This document shows positions 1 through 12,175 of a DNA stretch of 64,000 bases, in pieces. Source of the stretch: Hyaloperonospora brassicae. Lineage: Eukaryota; Oomycota; Peronosporomycetes; Peronosporales; Peronosporaceae. The translations under genes were made by a program, and so were the position numbers. Numbering within the stretch: position 1 is the stretch's first letter; each line of letters opens with the position of its first letter. Where the stretch lies: the NCBI GenBank assembly GCA_947650285.1, contig CANTFL010001455.1:1-64000 (forward strand), written 5' to 3'. The notes beneath the pieces were generated by a model. The model had not been told where the DNA came from and made no database searches. It saw only the letters and a list, made by a program, of their open reading frames with translations.

Positions 1-441
1 AGGTCATGCATGTCGGAACGTACGGCTCACAGCCATCGGTGTCAACTGATGGCTCTCAGCCACTGAGACTATACAGCCTATCACTTACTTGTGCAATCAG
101 TCTTACTCTTGTGCGGTTTGTATGACGTGAGTGAAACATACCCTACTATTGTGTAGTTTGTCCTACTCTTAGCCGTTTGTCCTTTTCTTAGTAAAATACG
201 TCTTGTAACTACAACGACGGTAAAGGCTCCCTGATACTTCCGCACTAACTCGATACTGCGGGATTTGAACACACACGCAAAAGACTGGTATCCGTCACAT
301 CAAACGACAGAGCCAATTTGCTGACTTGGCCTACCCCGTTCTGCACTACTATATGGACATGGAGAACTTAGACATGCCGACCTTACAAACGGAGCTGCAC
401 CTTCACGCATTACCCCTACCCTTGATGTGCTTGCGACGTCT

Positions 442-1491
442 TTACTCGTACGCCTCCAGGCGGAGACCTGTGAGTGACTTGGTGTGCTTGTCTCTTGATA
501 GCGTCGTTGTCAACCCGTCCACGATCATTTGTTCCGTCGGCTTGGACTCACATGCTATATGTTCTCGATTTATCGTCTCGCGCGAGAAATGAAACTTGAT
601 GTCGATCTGCTTCGCCCGGTTATGATGTACAGGATTCTTGACCAGCGCACTGCAACCTTGGTTGGCCCAAAAACGCCACGTCGCTCTGTCAACACTGCAC
701 GCCAAGTTCTATGGCAGACTTCGACACCCAATCGCCGTCTGCGTTGCGCTGTACATACTCATATACTCTGCTTCCGTGCTTGACGTTGCAACGGTTGGTC
801 AACGGTTGGAATTCCACGAGATCGCGCTACCACTCAAAAAGACAACGTAGTCTATCGTTATGTGGCGTGTATTGAGCCCCTGCCCAGCTTGCATCGTCGA
901 ATCCATAATCCCCCTTGCTTGCGCCATCGAACACGATGCTGATGCATTGAGTTGTCTCCGAGTACTTGATGATTCTCTTGGCCGCCGCTCACTGAGACTT
1001 GCTGAACGCTCGCAACGTTTAGCCACTTCGCCAGCAGCATGCGCAATATATGGACGCGTAGAAGTCGCTATATACATCGAACACTCCCATTTACTTGAGA
1101 TACGTAAGCTTCGGCACAAATATTCTCTCGTTCGGCATCTTGACCAACTTCTCGGTGCTGTCCGTCTGTGTGTGTACTTCCTTGCCGTTCTCACGCCGAA
1201 CTTCTCCGTAAGTCGTTTGATGTATGCCCTCTGCTCCATCATGACCACGCGGGTGTCACGCTTGCGATCAGTCTCGATTTCCAGGCAGCATATAAGCTCG
1301 CTAAGCTCGCGAAGGTCCTTGACGCTGAACTCTTCTTTCAGTGTACTCTTGATGCCTGCAATGTGATCATTAGTCTTGTATGAAAGCAGAAAGTTGTCGA
1401 CATCGATTGCGATGGTACTGTACTCGTCTCTTGACACTCGAACAAACGCACCTGGTCCAGCTGCAGTGCTCTTACATCCTTGATTGTCCAA
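442..1491 (-). pseudogene. Ty1/copia RT (C-terminal half) and RNase H, unit 1, broken
   Basis: On the minus strand the reading runs from 1491 down to 442. The first 230-codon frame has the RT end: IDVDNFLL stands where copia RT has YVDDLL, followed by a KEEFSVKDLRELSE block, CCLEIE (usual LGIEI) and QRAYIKRLTEKFG. It continues with MYIATSTRPYIAHAAGEVAKRCE, the standard RT/RNase H junction. RNase H is spread over frames: AAAKRIIKY and FDDASWAG lie in the +1 frame, STEAEYMS follows near 750-780, and NQGCSALVKNPVHH..AKQIDIKFHF lies at 442-705. Y and the second D of the catalytic YVDD are changed (DVDN), and there are several frameshifts, so it cannot encode an active enzyme. Family assignment is firm; the original element is not identifiable. 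Confidence 0.85.
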
Positions 1492-1977
1492 GAGCTGTTT
1501 TCGTTTGCTGTTCTCCTGCCGCGCAACTCAATTCATAGGTCATGCATGTCGGAACGTACGGCTCACAGCCATCGGTGTCAACTGATGGCTCTCAGCCACT
1601 GAGACTATACAGCCTATCACTTACTTGTGCAATCAGTCTTACTCTTGTGCGGTTTGTATGACGTGAGTGAAACATACCCTACTATTGTGTAGTTTGTCCT
1701 ACTCTTAGCCGTTTGTCCTTTTCTTAGTAAAATACGTCTTGTAACTACAACGACGGTAAAGGCTCCCTGATACTTCCGCACTAACTCGATACTGCGGGAT
1801 TTGAACACACACGCAAAAGACTGGTATCCGTCACATCAAACGACAGAGCCAATTTGCTGACTTGGCCTACCCCGTTCTGCACTACTATATGGACATGGAG
1901 AACTTAGACATGCCGACCTTACAAACGGAGCTGCACCTTCACGCATTACCCCTACCCTTGATGTGCTTGCGACGTCT

Positions 1978-3026
1978 TTACTCGTACGCCTCCAGGCGGA
2001 GACCTGTGAGTGACTTGGTGTGCTTGTCTCTTGATAGCGTCGTTGTCAACCCGTCCACGATCATTTGTTCCGTCGGCTTGGACTCACGTGCTATATGTTC
2101 TCGATTTATCGTCTCGCGCGAGAAATGAAACTTGATGTCGATCTGCTTCGCCCGGTTATGATGTACAGGATTCTTGACCAGCGCACTGCAACCTTGGTTG
2201 GCCCAAAAACGCCACGTCGCTCTGTCAACACTGCACGCCAAGTTCTATGGCAGACTTCGACACCCAATCGCCGTCTGCGTTGCGCTGTACATACTCATAT
2301 ACTCTGCTTCCGTGCTTGACGTTGCAACGGTTGGTCAACGGTTGGAATTCCACGAGATCGCGCTACCACTCAAAAAGACAACGTAGTCTATCGTTATGTG
2401 GCGTGTATTGAGCCCCTGCCCAGCTTGCATCGTCGAATCCATAATCCCCCTTGCTTGCGCCATCGAACACGATGCTGATGCATTGAGTTGTCTCCGAGTA
2501 CTTGATGATTCTCTTGGCCGCCGCTCACTGAGACTTGCTGAACGCTCGCAACGTTTAGCCACTTCGCCAGCAGCATGCGCAATATATGGACGCGTAGAAG
2601 TCGCTATATACATCAACACTCCCATTTACTTGAGATACGTAAGCTTCGGCACAAATATTCTCTCGTTCGGCATCTTGACCAACTTCTCGGTGCTGTCCGT
2701 CGGTGTGTGTACTTCCTTGCCGTTCTCACGCCGAACTTCTCCGTAAGTCGTTTGATGTATGCCCTCTGCTCCATCATGACCACGCGGGTGTCACGCTTGC
2801 GATCAGTCTCGATTTCCAGGCAGCATATAAGCTCGCTAAGCTCGCGAAGGTCCTTGACGCTGAACTCTTCTTTCAGTGTACTCTTGATGCCTGCAATGTG
2901 ATCATCAGTCTTGTATGAAAGCAGAAAGTTGTCGACATCGATTGCGATGGTACTGTACTCGTCTCTTGACACTCGAACAAACGCACCTGGTCCAGCTGCA
3001 GTACTCTTACATCCTTGATTGTCCAA
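1978..3026 (-). pseudogene. Ty1/copia RT/RNase H fragment, unit 2
   Basis: Near-exact copy of the unit 1 fragment with the same DVDN in place of YVDD. The single-base difference near 2615 splits the long frame into a 137-codon RT piece (2613-3026) and a 96-codon RNase H piece (2335-2625), where unit 1 reads through. The C-terminal NPVHH..IDIKFHF block lies at 1978-2241. Confidence 0.82.
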
Positions 3027-3512
3027 GAGCTGTTTTCGTTTGCTGTTCTCCTGCCGCGCAACTCAATTCATAGGTCATGCATGTCGGAACGTACGGCTCA
3101 CAGCCATCGGTGTCAACTGATGGCTCTCAGCCACTGAGACTATACAGCCTATCACTTACTTGTGCAATCAGTCTTACTCTTGTGCGGTTTGTATGACGTG
3201 AGTGAAACATACCCTACTATTGTGTAGTTTGTCCTACTCTTAGCCGTTTGTCCTTTTCTTAGTAAAATACGTCTTGTAACTACAACGACGGTAAAGGCTC
3301 CCTGATACTTCCGCACTAACTCGATACTGCGGGATTTGAACACACACGCAAAAGACTGGTATCCGTCACATCAAACGACAGAGCCAATTTGCTGACTTGG
3401 CCTACCCCGTTCTGCACTACTATATGGACATGGAGAACTTAGACATGCCGACCTTACAAACGGAGCTGCACCTTCACGCATTACCCCTACCCTTGATGTG
3501 CTTGCGACGTCT

Positions 3513-4479
3513 TTACTCGTACGCCTCCAGGCGGAGACCTGTGAGTGACTTGGTGTGCTTGTCTCTTGATAGCGTCGTTGTCAACCCGTCCACGATCATT
3601 TGTTCCGTCGGCTTGGACTCACGTGCTATATGTTCTCGATTTATCGTCTCGCGCGAGAAATGAAACTTGATGTCGATCTGCTTCGCCCGGTTATGATGTA
3701 CAGGATTCTTGACCAGCGCACTGCAACCTTGGTTGGCCCAAAAACGCCACGTCGCTCTGTCAACACTGCACGCCAAGTTCTATGGCAGACTTCGACACCC
3801 AATCGCCGTCTGCGTTGCGCTGTACATACTCATATACTCTGCTTCCGTGCTTGACGTTGCAACGGTTGGTCAACGGTTGGAATTCCACGAGATCGCGCTA
3901 CCACTCAAAAAGACAACGTAGTCTATCGTTATGTGGCGTGTATTGAGCCCCTGCCCAGCTTGCATCGTCGAATCCATAATCCCCCTTGCTTGCGCCATCG
4001 AACACGATGCTGATGCATTGAGTTGTCTCCGAGTACTTGATGATTCTCTTGGCCGCCGCTCACTGAGACTTGCTGAACGCTCGCAACGTTTAGCCACTTC
4101 GCCAGCAGCATGCGCAATATATGGACGCGTAGAAGTCGCTATATACATCAACACTCCCATTTACTTGAGATACGTAAGCTTCGGCACAAATATTCTCTCG
4201 TTCGGCATCTTGACCAACTTCTCGGTGCTGTCCGTCGGTGTGTGTACTTCCTTGCCGTTCTCACGCCGAACTTCTCCGTAAGTCGTTTGATGTATGCCCT
4301 CTGCTCCATCATGACCACGCGGGTGTCACGCTTGCGATCAGTCTCGATTTCCAGGCAGCATATAAGCTCGCTAAGCTCGCGAAGGTCCTTGACGCTGAAC
4401 TCTTCTTTCAGTGTACTCTTGATGCCTGCAATGTGATCATTAGTCTTGTATGAAAGCAGAAAGTTGTCGACATCGATTG
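3513..4479 (-). pseudogene. Ty1/copia RT/RNase H fragment, unit 3 (5'-truncated)
   Basis: Third copy, with the same frame split as unit 2. Its homology ends at 4479, just upstream of the DVDN motif, and the open frame then runs into unrelated sequence (to 4696) that I do not recognise. This point is the right boundary of the tandem array. Confidence 0.8.
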
Positions 4480-6621
4480 TAATGACGAAGCATGTCTTTG
4501 CGAAATCGCACTCGAGTTTGTGAGCTAGATGCAGTGATATCACATCGTTGATATATCGAGGGCTGGTATGAACTATTGTTACGCCGTCGCGTCGCTGGTC
4601 CAATCTACCTGCGTTATTTTCGCATTTGTTTACGTGGTTATATATTGATCGATTGAAGAACATGTTCATACGATATTGCAGTATCGAAGTCGACATTTGC
4701 AGTCTTCAAAACTAAAGATACTGCGGTGCGCAATGCTTGTTAAAATTACTCTCGTCACAACAGTACAGAAACCGTCTCGTTGTATGTGATTGTAGAAGCT
4801 GTAAAGATTCTTTTGCAACCAAGTGCACCTATATTTTCACACTGTGTATCTTGTAATCACGCTTGATTTGATAAATTTACTTGCATCCGAGTGATGTGCT
4901 GCTTGATGGCATGTGTACATGACGTATTGAATTGTAATGTTCTAGTTATATCTTCTCGGTTTATACTGCGCATAATTTTGCACTTATACTTGCTCGTTCT
5001 CACTTCTAGGTATCTAAATAATTGCTACCACCTTAATATGCATAAAAGTTTAAACTATACATTACTTGAGAGATGTCATAATCAAATTGACTGCTGCATA
5101 TGGTCACAAACTCTAACTTGTAAAGCATTAATCCCTTCTTCTTCGTTATCGATCGCACGGGCGGGTATAACTAACCGAGTCGACTGTTTTTGCTAGATGC
5201 TTGAGCCAAAATTGAACTTATTTAATGATCCTGCACGACTTAAACTAAATATCTATGCCCGCATTGAAAATGTGCACAACCATTTACCGCAAACATTACA
5301 TCTAGGTCTTCATTATTCGGTGGCGACGCCTCCGCGGTTCCTCATCTCTATTGGCGTTAAGGATCCGTGTTTGTATCTTCTTCAAACGCTTAAGTCATTT
5401 TTAGCGAAATCCACGCGTCTATAAATCACAATTGATCTGGCGTCCACGTGCAAATTCTTTACGCCTAATAATCCTTCCTTTAGCCAAAATCTGGCCATTT
5501 TATTCTAAAAGTAGTCCAGCTTCTTCTGTTTCTCTTTTGTTATGTGAGCATAACATTGCGCACTAAACACTTGCATGTATTCTATGCGTCATTCTACCTG
5601 AATAACAGCGCTTACGGAGTTTACAGCTATCTATACGTTTCATTTGTACATTCAAAATGATCTTTAATGTTAGTAAGTCTTAAGACAATACTACATATCA
5701 AAGCCGCAGATATATAGTGTTCAAGGCGTCGTAAATATAAGCGTACTATTTGAACTCTCCGCCACTAAGTTTGTCTTCGATATGTAAGGAAGCGTAAACC
5801 TTTGCCTTCATCAGATTACATTGCAATTTTTGTTATCGCCACATTTGGTATCTCCGCCGTTGTCTTATGAATAGATTTGAGTGTACAATGAGACTAATTA
5901 TTTATCTCTTTTCGTAATTGATAGAAAAAAATATAAATACACCTGTGTTCACAGGCCTTTTGTCAAACTAATTACACGATGTATCAGTATCGGTAATCGC
6001 TGGTGGGATCGGCCAGAGCACAATAAATTTCACTTTATCATCAAAATACATAATTTTCTTATATTCTGCGGCTTCTTTGCTCGTTATATACGACTTCCGC
6101 ATTTTTTTGACGTTGTTCATTAATCACGCGAATTTCTAACAACTTCTTTGACCCTTAATCATGGCTTAAGTAATACACAACGCGTGTCCAAGTATCCGTG
6201 CCTTATATTAATATCGTATTCAACTGTGTGGCACTCCGTACCATAATCGATGTTGGTGTACATTAGGAAGCTCTGCCTTCTTTTTGTAGAGACGGGTGTG
6301 CCGCCACGCTTCACCACGGATTCGTTACCCAAAACCATCACTGTCATGTCTCTCACTGGTGCAGTATGAATCGACAACAGATTTTTCTGGTCACCAATGA
6401 ATTTTTATCGTGCGTTATAAGGGCGATAGTCGAATAACGATAGCCGTGTCCAACGCGCGGCTTCGCTATCCCGGGTCTAATGACGGTGACCCAAACTTTA
6501 CTCCCCGCGGTAATATTACTTTTAGAATATGCACTTCTTCGTTATTATTAAACGCATCGCGATCATTGAACGTCTGTATTGATACGCACTGTCAAGGATC
6601 CGCCTGTCACTTGTATATCTG
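4480..6621. other. AT-rich stretch, no gene recognised
   Basis: Several short open frames (for example 4891-5196, 5197-5424 and 5881-6123 on the plus strand) show no family motif, signal peptide or coding bias that I can defend. No tRNA or retroelement motif was seen. It may be decayed repeat. Confidence 0.5.
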
Positions 6622-7190
6622 TGGTGGAGTGGTGATCACAAATTTCTATTTAGCTGGACTCTCCACTGGTGCCCGGACGACCGACTGCCGGATAGGATAC
6701 TCTCTTTTCGTATTTTTGATAGCCTTCTGCACCTTCTGTACCCGTCTGTAAGACTTTTTGCAGTCTCCAGGTGGAATCGTGTCGATGATAAATTGACCGT
6801 GGTCGCGATTGGGCAGAGGGTCGATGATTGTTAAGAAATATTCACACCGTGATGTAAGCTTGGCGTGATCTCGTGGAACTCGTCACATAATCACTTGTAA
6901 ACTCGTAGGGCACTCGATTTGAGTCATCCTGATCGGTAACAGACCGCTTAATCCAAAGTATAGACCTCGCTACGCGAGCCTTCTGACCACTAGAGCCGTA
7001 TCGCGATCATAGGCCTTCAACTACATAGTATTTGTTGGGTTTATTCGCGGATTTAGGGAAAAAGTCCTTAAACGCACCTGGCCAAGCAATCCAGGTATGA
7101 CACTTGTGCAAATGTAGCGTAGTCTGTGTCTTCGGGTGGCCAAACAATCCAACCGGAAGAGTCGACGCGTGTCCTAGAGAGCAAATTGAA
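6622..7190 (+). repeat. Inverted duplicate, left arm
   Basis: This stretch matches the reverse complement of 24181-24755 with scattered substitutions and short indels. I estimate over 90 percent identity in the central 400 bp. Shared blocks include GCCCGGACGACCGACTGCCG and GTGATGTAAGCTTGGCGTGA. Weaker similarity appears to continue outward to about 7275. On the minus strand a frame reading IIDPLPNRDHG.FIIDTIPPGDC is preserved in both arms, which suggests the repeat derives from coding sequence of an unidentified element. Confidence 0.88.
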
Positions 7191-7870
7191 CCCTGTTTCA
7201 TATTACCCAATCGAACTCAACAAACCTATTTCTATCTCTATATCTCATAAGTAGCTTGCCACGTCCCGTATTCTGCAGCGGGTAGCTTCCTATTACTTGT
7301 GTGACACACTTGATACAATTGTCCCGGCCTAATAGACATTCTGGTCGCATATTGTTTAGTGTAGTTTACACTAGCTTGATCGCGAATCCTTACCTGACCG
7401 TCGATCACTATTTCGATCACAAAGCGGATCGCCGATCACGATCTCGGTCGCCTTGCGGATCGCGAATTACGAATCGTGTATCGAAGCGTGATCTACAGGT
7501 TAGTCGACATCGTGTCCCTGATCTCGATTTTGCTCTTGTTTGCCATCGTAATATTTCCTTGACTGTAATTAAATCTCCATGACTTTTAACCTTTGTCTGT
7601 CATACCCTAACCTAATGCCAAAGGTCCTATCCTATCGATTTGAGAACCGATGCTGTCTTACAGTCCGGTTGCCGTGATACGACTAGGTTTTATTTTAGGA
7701 TCAGATAATCTATTAACATGGGGTTAGCTATGTACAAGATCTCTGGTAAATGCGGAACCAAACGGCCAGCCCCGGTTTGTCCGAAGGGTGGCTTTGGCTA
7801 GCCCCTGACATGCCTAAAGGCCCGTCAGGTGCGCGTTCGAGCGACTCGATGGTGGATAATACCACGGCGC
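7191..7870. other. GATC-rich spacer between the inverted arm and the LINE 3' end
   Basis: No gene was recognised. 7380-7500 is unusually rich in GATC and CGATC words (GGATCGCCGATCACGATCTCG and neighbours). The LINE 3' UTR probably extends into this region, but I see no clear poly(T) on the plus strand (poly-A tail of a minus-strand element) to fix its end. Confidence 0.45.
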
Positions 7871-10800
7871 TTATGATGGCTGAAGCCTCTTTTCTGTGCT
7901 CTCTGGTCGCAATTGCGCGACGTTAGCAGACGCATGCAACAAAAAACTCTGCGTGGTTCCGGGGAGGTCGGTCACGGCTGCGCTGTAGACGGCTTCATTG
8001 CGGTCGGTCCACAGCCTTGTAAGACACATCGTCGCAAGAATGTGCCAAATTTTCTTCCAGACGTGGTCGGCCATTTCCCGATCCTCCTGAAAGCGGTCTT
8101 TCAGTATTGCTGTGCGGTGCTGTGGTACGTGCGACACTCGTCGACTTGCACACGCTTGAAAAAATTGCTGAGTGCGCTGTCGTGATGGTCGCTCGCCTGT
8201 CCATTTACTAACGAGTTTACCTATGAGAGCTTCAGCATACGCGCACTCCCAGAATAAATGAGCTGGAGTCTCCTTTTCCCCCCGACAGCCCGGTCGCTTT
8301 CGACATTCGTCGTTCTCGGACCACCCAGCGTGATGGAGCTTAAATGGTCGAGTCACGATCCTGTACCCGGTCCAGACTTGAAAATCAGTCAGGCCATGGC
8401 TATGATCCCAGTCTTGCTGGGGTGTTTGGCTGAGGACTGCTCGTAACCAGTCATCCGTGCTTGCGCGTGTTTCTAGCCGATCCAAAAAAGCACCTAAACG
8501 ACGGGCGAGCATTTTTTTGGGAGACGCAAACGCTTGCCGTTTAAGACTCGCTATGACGCACTCATTTGGAGTTGTGTCAGGGACTGACTACGGAAATCGG
8601 TGAAGCAGAGGGTGCGCCTCGAACACGAAAACCGTTAATTGTAAATCGTAACGTGGTGTCCGTTTGGCTGCCGTAAATCCGTCTGCCAGCTCCGGGAAAG
8701 GTCCCGTACACCTCCAGTGTATACCATCTACCAGCTGATGCAATTGGACTCGCCGTGTTGGATTGAGCCCAGATTCCAGTGTGCTGCTCTCTATTAGTCC
8801 TGGGCCCTGGTAATTCCAGGTGTATGGTAATAGACCCGGTGGAGCGTGCCGCAGGCGCATTGGCAGGTGGGCGTCCAGACGTGAGCCGATCGGTATCGCT
8901 GGCGTGGACAGCAGAAGAGCTGTAGCCCACCGCCGTAATTTTATCATCGAATGGTGGTAGGGTTGGTGCGAATGTTTTGGTATTAGGATGGCAAATTCTG
9001 CTGATTCCGTACGTGAGATGCTTAGTCGTGCCAGCGAAGAGTCTTCGATTCTGTCGTACGCCCGTCGAGTCATGATGCCGTCCCGATAATCGCGGATCCA
9101 GGGGTTTGCTGTCCAGTTGAATGTGGACCAGAAACGCTGGATCTTGTCGGGCATGTCACTCACCCCGAGCCGTAGCGTTGGAAAGAGGGATGGGTAAGAT
9201 AGGACAAATTCGTCTCCCTCCCACCAGCTATTCGCTTTTTCCAGTAACGAAGCTGAGTGTGCGACAACCCAAGATGAGACTCGCGCAACTTGGTCCTGTT
9301 TTGGGGCGAGCAATTCGCCCAGCGTCTGGTATACCCCACGCCCTGGACTTCGGGACATGGGTGGAGGTTGCCGACGGCCTGCCTGCATTGGAGATACCGG
9401 GTGTTCTGCTGCGTGCGCCAGTCCACGGTAAGCCCACTGACGCCACGCCGAAAAGTACCTGTCCGAGCGTTGAGTGAGCCAGAGAAGTGCGTATTTCGTT
9501 CTTTGTGTGTTGACGGCTACGGACCCATCGGCCAGCCCGATGCCTCCTGCAAGTTATGGTGTAAAGAGAAGACCCGGGTTGACGTTGTGCCGACTTTTGT
9601 CCGTCGTCGTTGCATGAGCCCATAAGAATTGCTTATATAAATTGTTCACTTGGATCATCGCCCACGAAGGTATTTCAAAGACGCTCGCCGTAAAGAGCAA
9701 CGACGGTAGTACAATGTAGTTTAAGATAAGAACCCGGTTCTCCATACTTGTAGCGACTTGTGTTGCCGTAAGGAGGCGACGCTGAATCTTCTGAATCCTC
9801 AGTGCACAATTTTATTCTTTAAGCCCCCAGTACCGATCTCAAAGCCCAGATATCGCGTTGTACCGCCCAGCGGAATGGCGTCGATTCCCTCGTAGCTCCT
9901 TAACTTTACTGACCGGTTCTAAAATAGGATTTTGCTCTTGTCCGGTTGGACAAGCAAACTCGATAAAGCCCCAAATGCGTTGACAATTCGCATCGCATGC
10001 GGAAGCTGGTCGGCCTGCTCGAGAAAAAGTTTCGAATCGTCTACAAACGCGGAATTCAAATGCCTTTGCCCTGGTAGCCCCGGTGTGCGAAGCCCTTTAA
10101 GTGCCGGGTCCTGCTTTAAAACAATACCTAATATCTCCACAACGAGCAAAAAAAGCAGGGGCGCTAACGGGGAACCCTGGCGAAACCGGAGCGCACCGGT
10201 AAAGCTGAGGACTCGCACCCGTTGATGACAAAAGTCGCCGTCGTACCGTTGTGAATGCGTCTGATGAGATCCACGAATTGTTTGGCGAACCCAAAATGTT
10301 GCAGAGTCTCGTACATAAACTCTCGGTCGACGGTATCGTAAGCCTTGCGAAAGTCCAGGAGTAAGATACATCTGCTCTGCCTAGCGGCCAGATCTTCGTG
10401 ATCAGCTGCAGTCTGTAACTGAGCCATCATCATAACTGTGTTCATCATTCGACGCCCATGCACAAAATTCTGCTGCGAGTCTCTGATAGCTCTGGATAGA
10501 GATTGTTGAAGTCGGGTAGCTAATACCTTAGCGAAGACTTTGTAGCTCGTTTGAAGCAAAGAAATCGGGCGATTATCCATGGCGTCATCAGAGTCTCCCT
10601 TTTTTCTCAAGGTAACTATGTGCGCCTCGAGAAACGACGGAGGTAGATCCGCCCCTGCCAGAATTAAATTCCCAATCGTGACCAGCGCCGGTCCCATGAG
10701 AGCCGCCGAATCCTTGTATAAGTCGTTGTTGAGTCCGTCTGGTCCGGAGGGTTGATGCCGCTTTAGGCAGGTGACAGCTAACAGTACCTCAGCCTCTTTT

Positions 10801-12165
10801 ATCGGCTGCAGCATGCGCTCATTGTCATGAGATGTTATGCGTTGCTCCGGCGAGATGGTCGCAAAACGACGTACCGCCTCAGGTAAAAGAATATCAGATG
10901 TGTCTCGGTGACTCCGACTCAACACATGAGCCTATTCCGAGGCGAACGGATCCGCCACCGATGTACCAGGCGAGAATTTTACTCCGTAGCGCGCTTGAAG
11001 GGCAGTTATGCGCTGGTCACGCTCCCAATTGGCGACCCGCTTGTAGTTCCTCCTGAGTCGCGCTGTCGTCCGCGCCAATGACTCGCCAATATACACCATA
11101 TGGGCCTCTCGCATTTAGTCCATGTTGGCGGACACCCACTGTCGACGCGTCAAAAACTGCTGCCGGTTCCGCTTCCGTGATTTTGCGAGAAAGCGTTTTC
11201 TGCGCTGCTTTTCCCTTTTTCGCACAACCTTGATACAGTCGGTGCTACCGGCGACATGCGCATCCCACGACAGGATGGTGGTAGCCTTGCCAACCCCCGC
11301 TGTCATCAGGTCCCGGATAAAGTCCGATAGAACGCGATCGGGCTGGTTAGTCCGGACAGGATATGAAGCACGTAGTCGACGAGTGTCTGTATGCTCGGAC
11401 CGCCTTCTGCGTAGGTGCAAAAACACCTGATCATGGTCTAAATACTGCGACGGAGGGGACGTGGAGACCCAAAGGACCTCAGATGACCAGGCTTGAGGAA
11501 CGTAGAATCTATCTATACGGCCCGCAGTCCCTTCCGTCCAATATGTGTAGTGATGATTTGTATCGAACTCGTCATCATCTGCATGATCCCGGAGGTGACG
11601 AGCATCACTGTGACATGTCGCCGCCAACAGAACCCGTAGTGCGGGACTTATGGGACGGCTAGCTCCTCTGGATCCTAACCGATCTACCTGCGGGCTCTGC
11701 TCGCTATTAAAATCCCCCACAAGCACAATGTCTTCTGGCAACATGTTCCAGTCATGAAGACCGGTAAAAAAAACTCCTTTCGCTCAGCGCGAATCGTTGG
11801 TGCATATACATTAAGAAGAAAGAGATCGTCAATCTTTACTACGATCGCTCTTGATGTCCACCTCTCTTCATTCCATGCGCTTGCTAGCGACGCCGCCGCG
11901 GGAGTGAGTAATATACTTACCCCACGCGCCCTAAATGTACCGAGACTCCAGTAGGACATTAAAGGGTGTTGTGGGTCGTGGTGTCTGCCCCACATCTTTT
12001 CCCACTCATGTTGAAGGGTCCTCACTTCTTCCACAGCCGACACATGTGTTTCTTGAATACACCAGGCTATCAACTTGCTGTATGTAGGCTCTTGCCTCCA
12101 GGCCCGCATCCAACTGAGGCGTTTATTATTCGTAAACCCGAGAATATTTTGGGTTAAAAGACTTC
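7871..12165 (-). pseudogene. LINE ORF2: endonuclease, reverse transcriptase, zinc-binding C-terminus (broken)
   Basis: Domains in order from 12165 downward. Endonuclease: NILGFTNNKRLSW, then CIQETH near 12050 (catalytic Glu), VGDFN near 11710, GRIDRFYVP and LDHDQVF near 11430 (usual SDH). Reverse transcriptase: HQPSGPDGLNNDLYKD, RPISLLQTSYKVFAKVLATRL, LLLDFRKAYDTVDREF near 10350 (first catalytic Asp), FRQGSPLAPLLFLLVVEI, and AFVDDSKLF near 10040 (catalytic DD). Thumb and C-terminal region: ILNYIVLPSLLFTASVFEIPSW near 9720, then C..C..H..W.C spacing in ECRKRPGCRGE..AHLFWEC near 8250-8310. Breaks seen: frameshift near 11.7 kb, in-frame TAA at 11115, in-frame TAG at 10932, frameshift near 10.18 kb between ALPVRSG and FRQGSPL, and more between 9.9 and 8.5 kb. 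It would have copied element RNA at a nicked target site. Confidence 0.87.
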
Positions 12166-12175
12166 TGTCGGCCCC

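Larger units (their letters stand above)
1..4479 (-). repeat. Tandem array of a truncated Ty1/copia 3' fragment, ~2.9 units of 1.535 kb
   Basis: The sequence beginning AGGTCATGCATGTCGG at position 1 recurs at 1537 and 3072, so the units are 1536, 1535 and about 1408 bp (the last is partial). Similarity stops abruptly at 4479, after CATCGATTG. Units are almost identical. The clearest difference is one extra base near 1080 in unit 1 (CATCGAACACTCC against CATCAACACTCC). Read on the minus strand, each unit holds the C-terminal half of a copia RT, an RNase H domain and about 440 bp without coding signal that may be 3' UTR/LTR. No gag, protease or integrase is present, so this is a tandemly amplified fragment and not whole elements. 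The array probably continues past the left edge of the window. Confidence 0.93.

Noticed and set aside
1..4479. Three intact copia elements in tandem
   Set aside because: There is no gag, protease, integrase or full RT in any unit, and the catalytic motif is lost.
7238..7582. GATC-rich open frames
   Set aside because: Both strands are open because of the simple GATC-word composition; no protein-like features.
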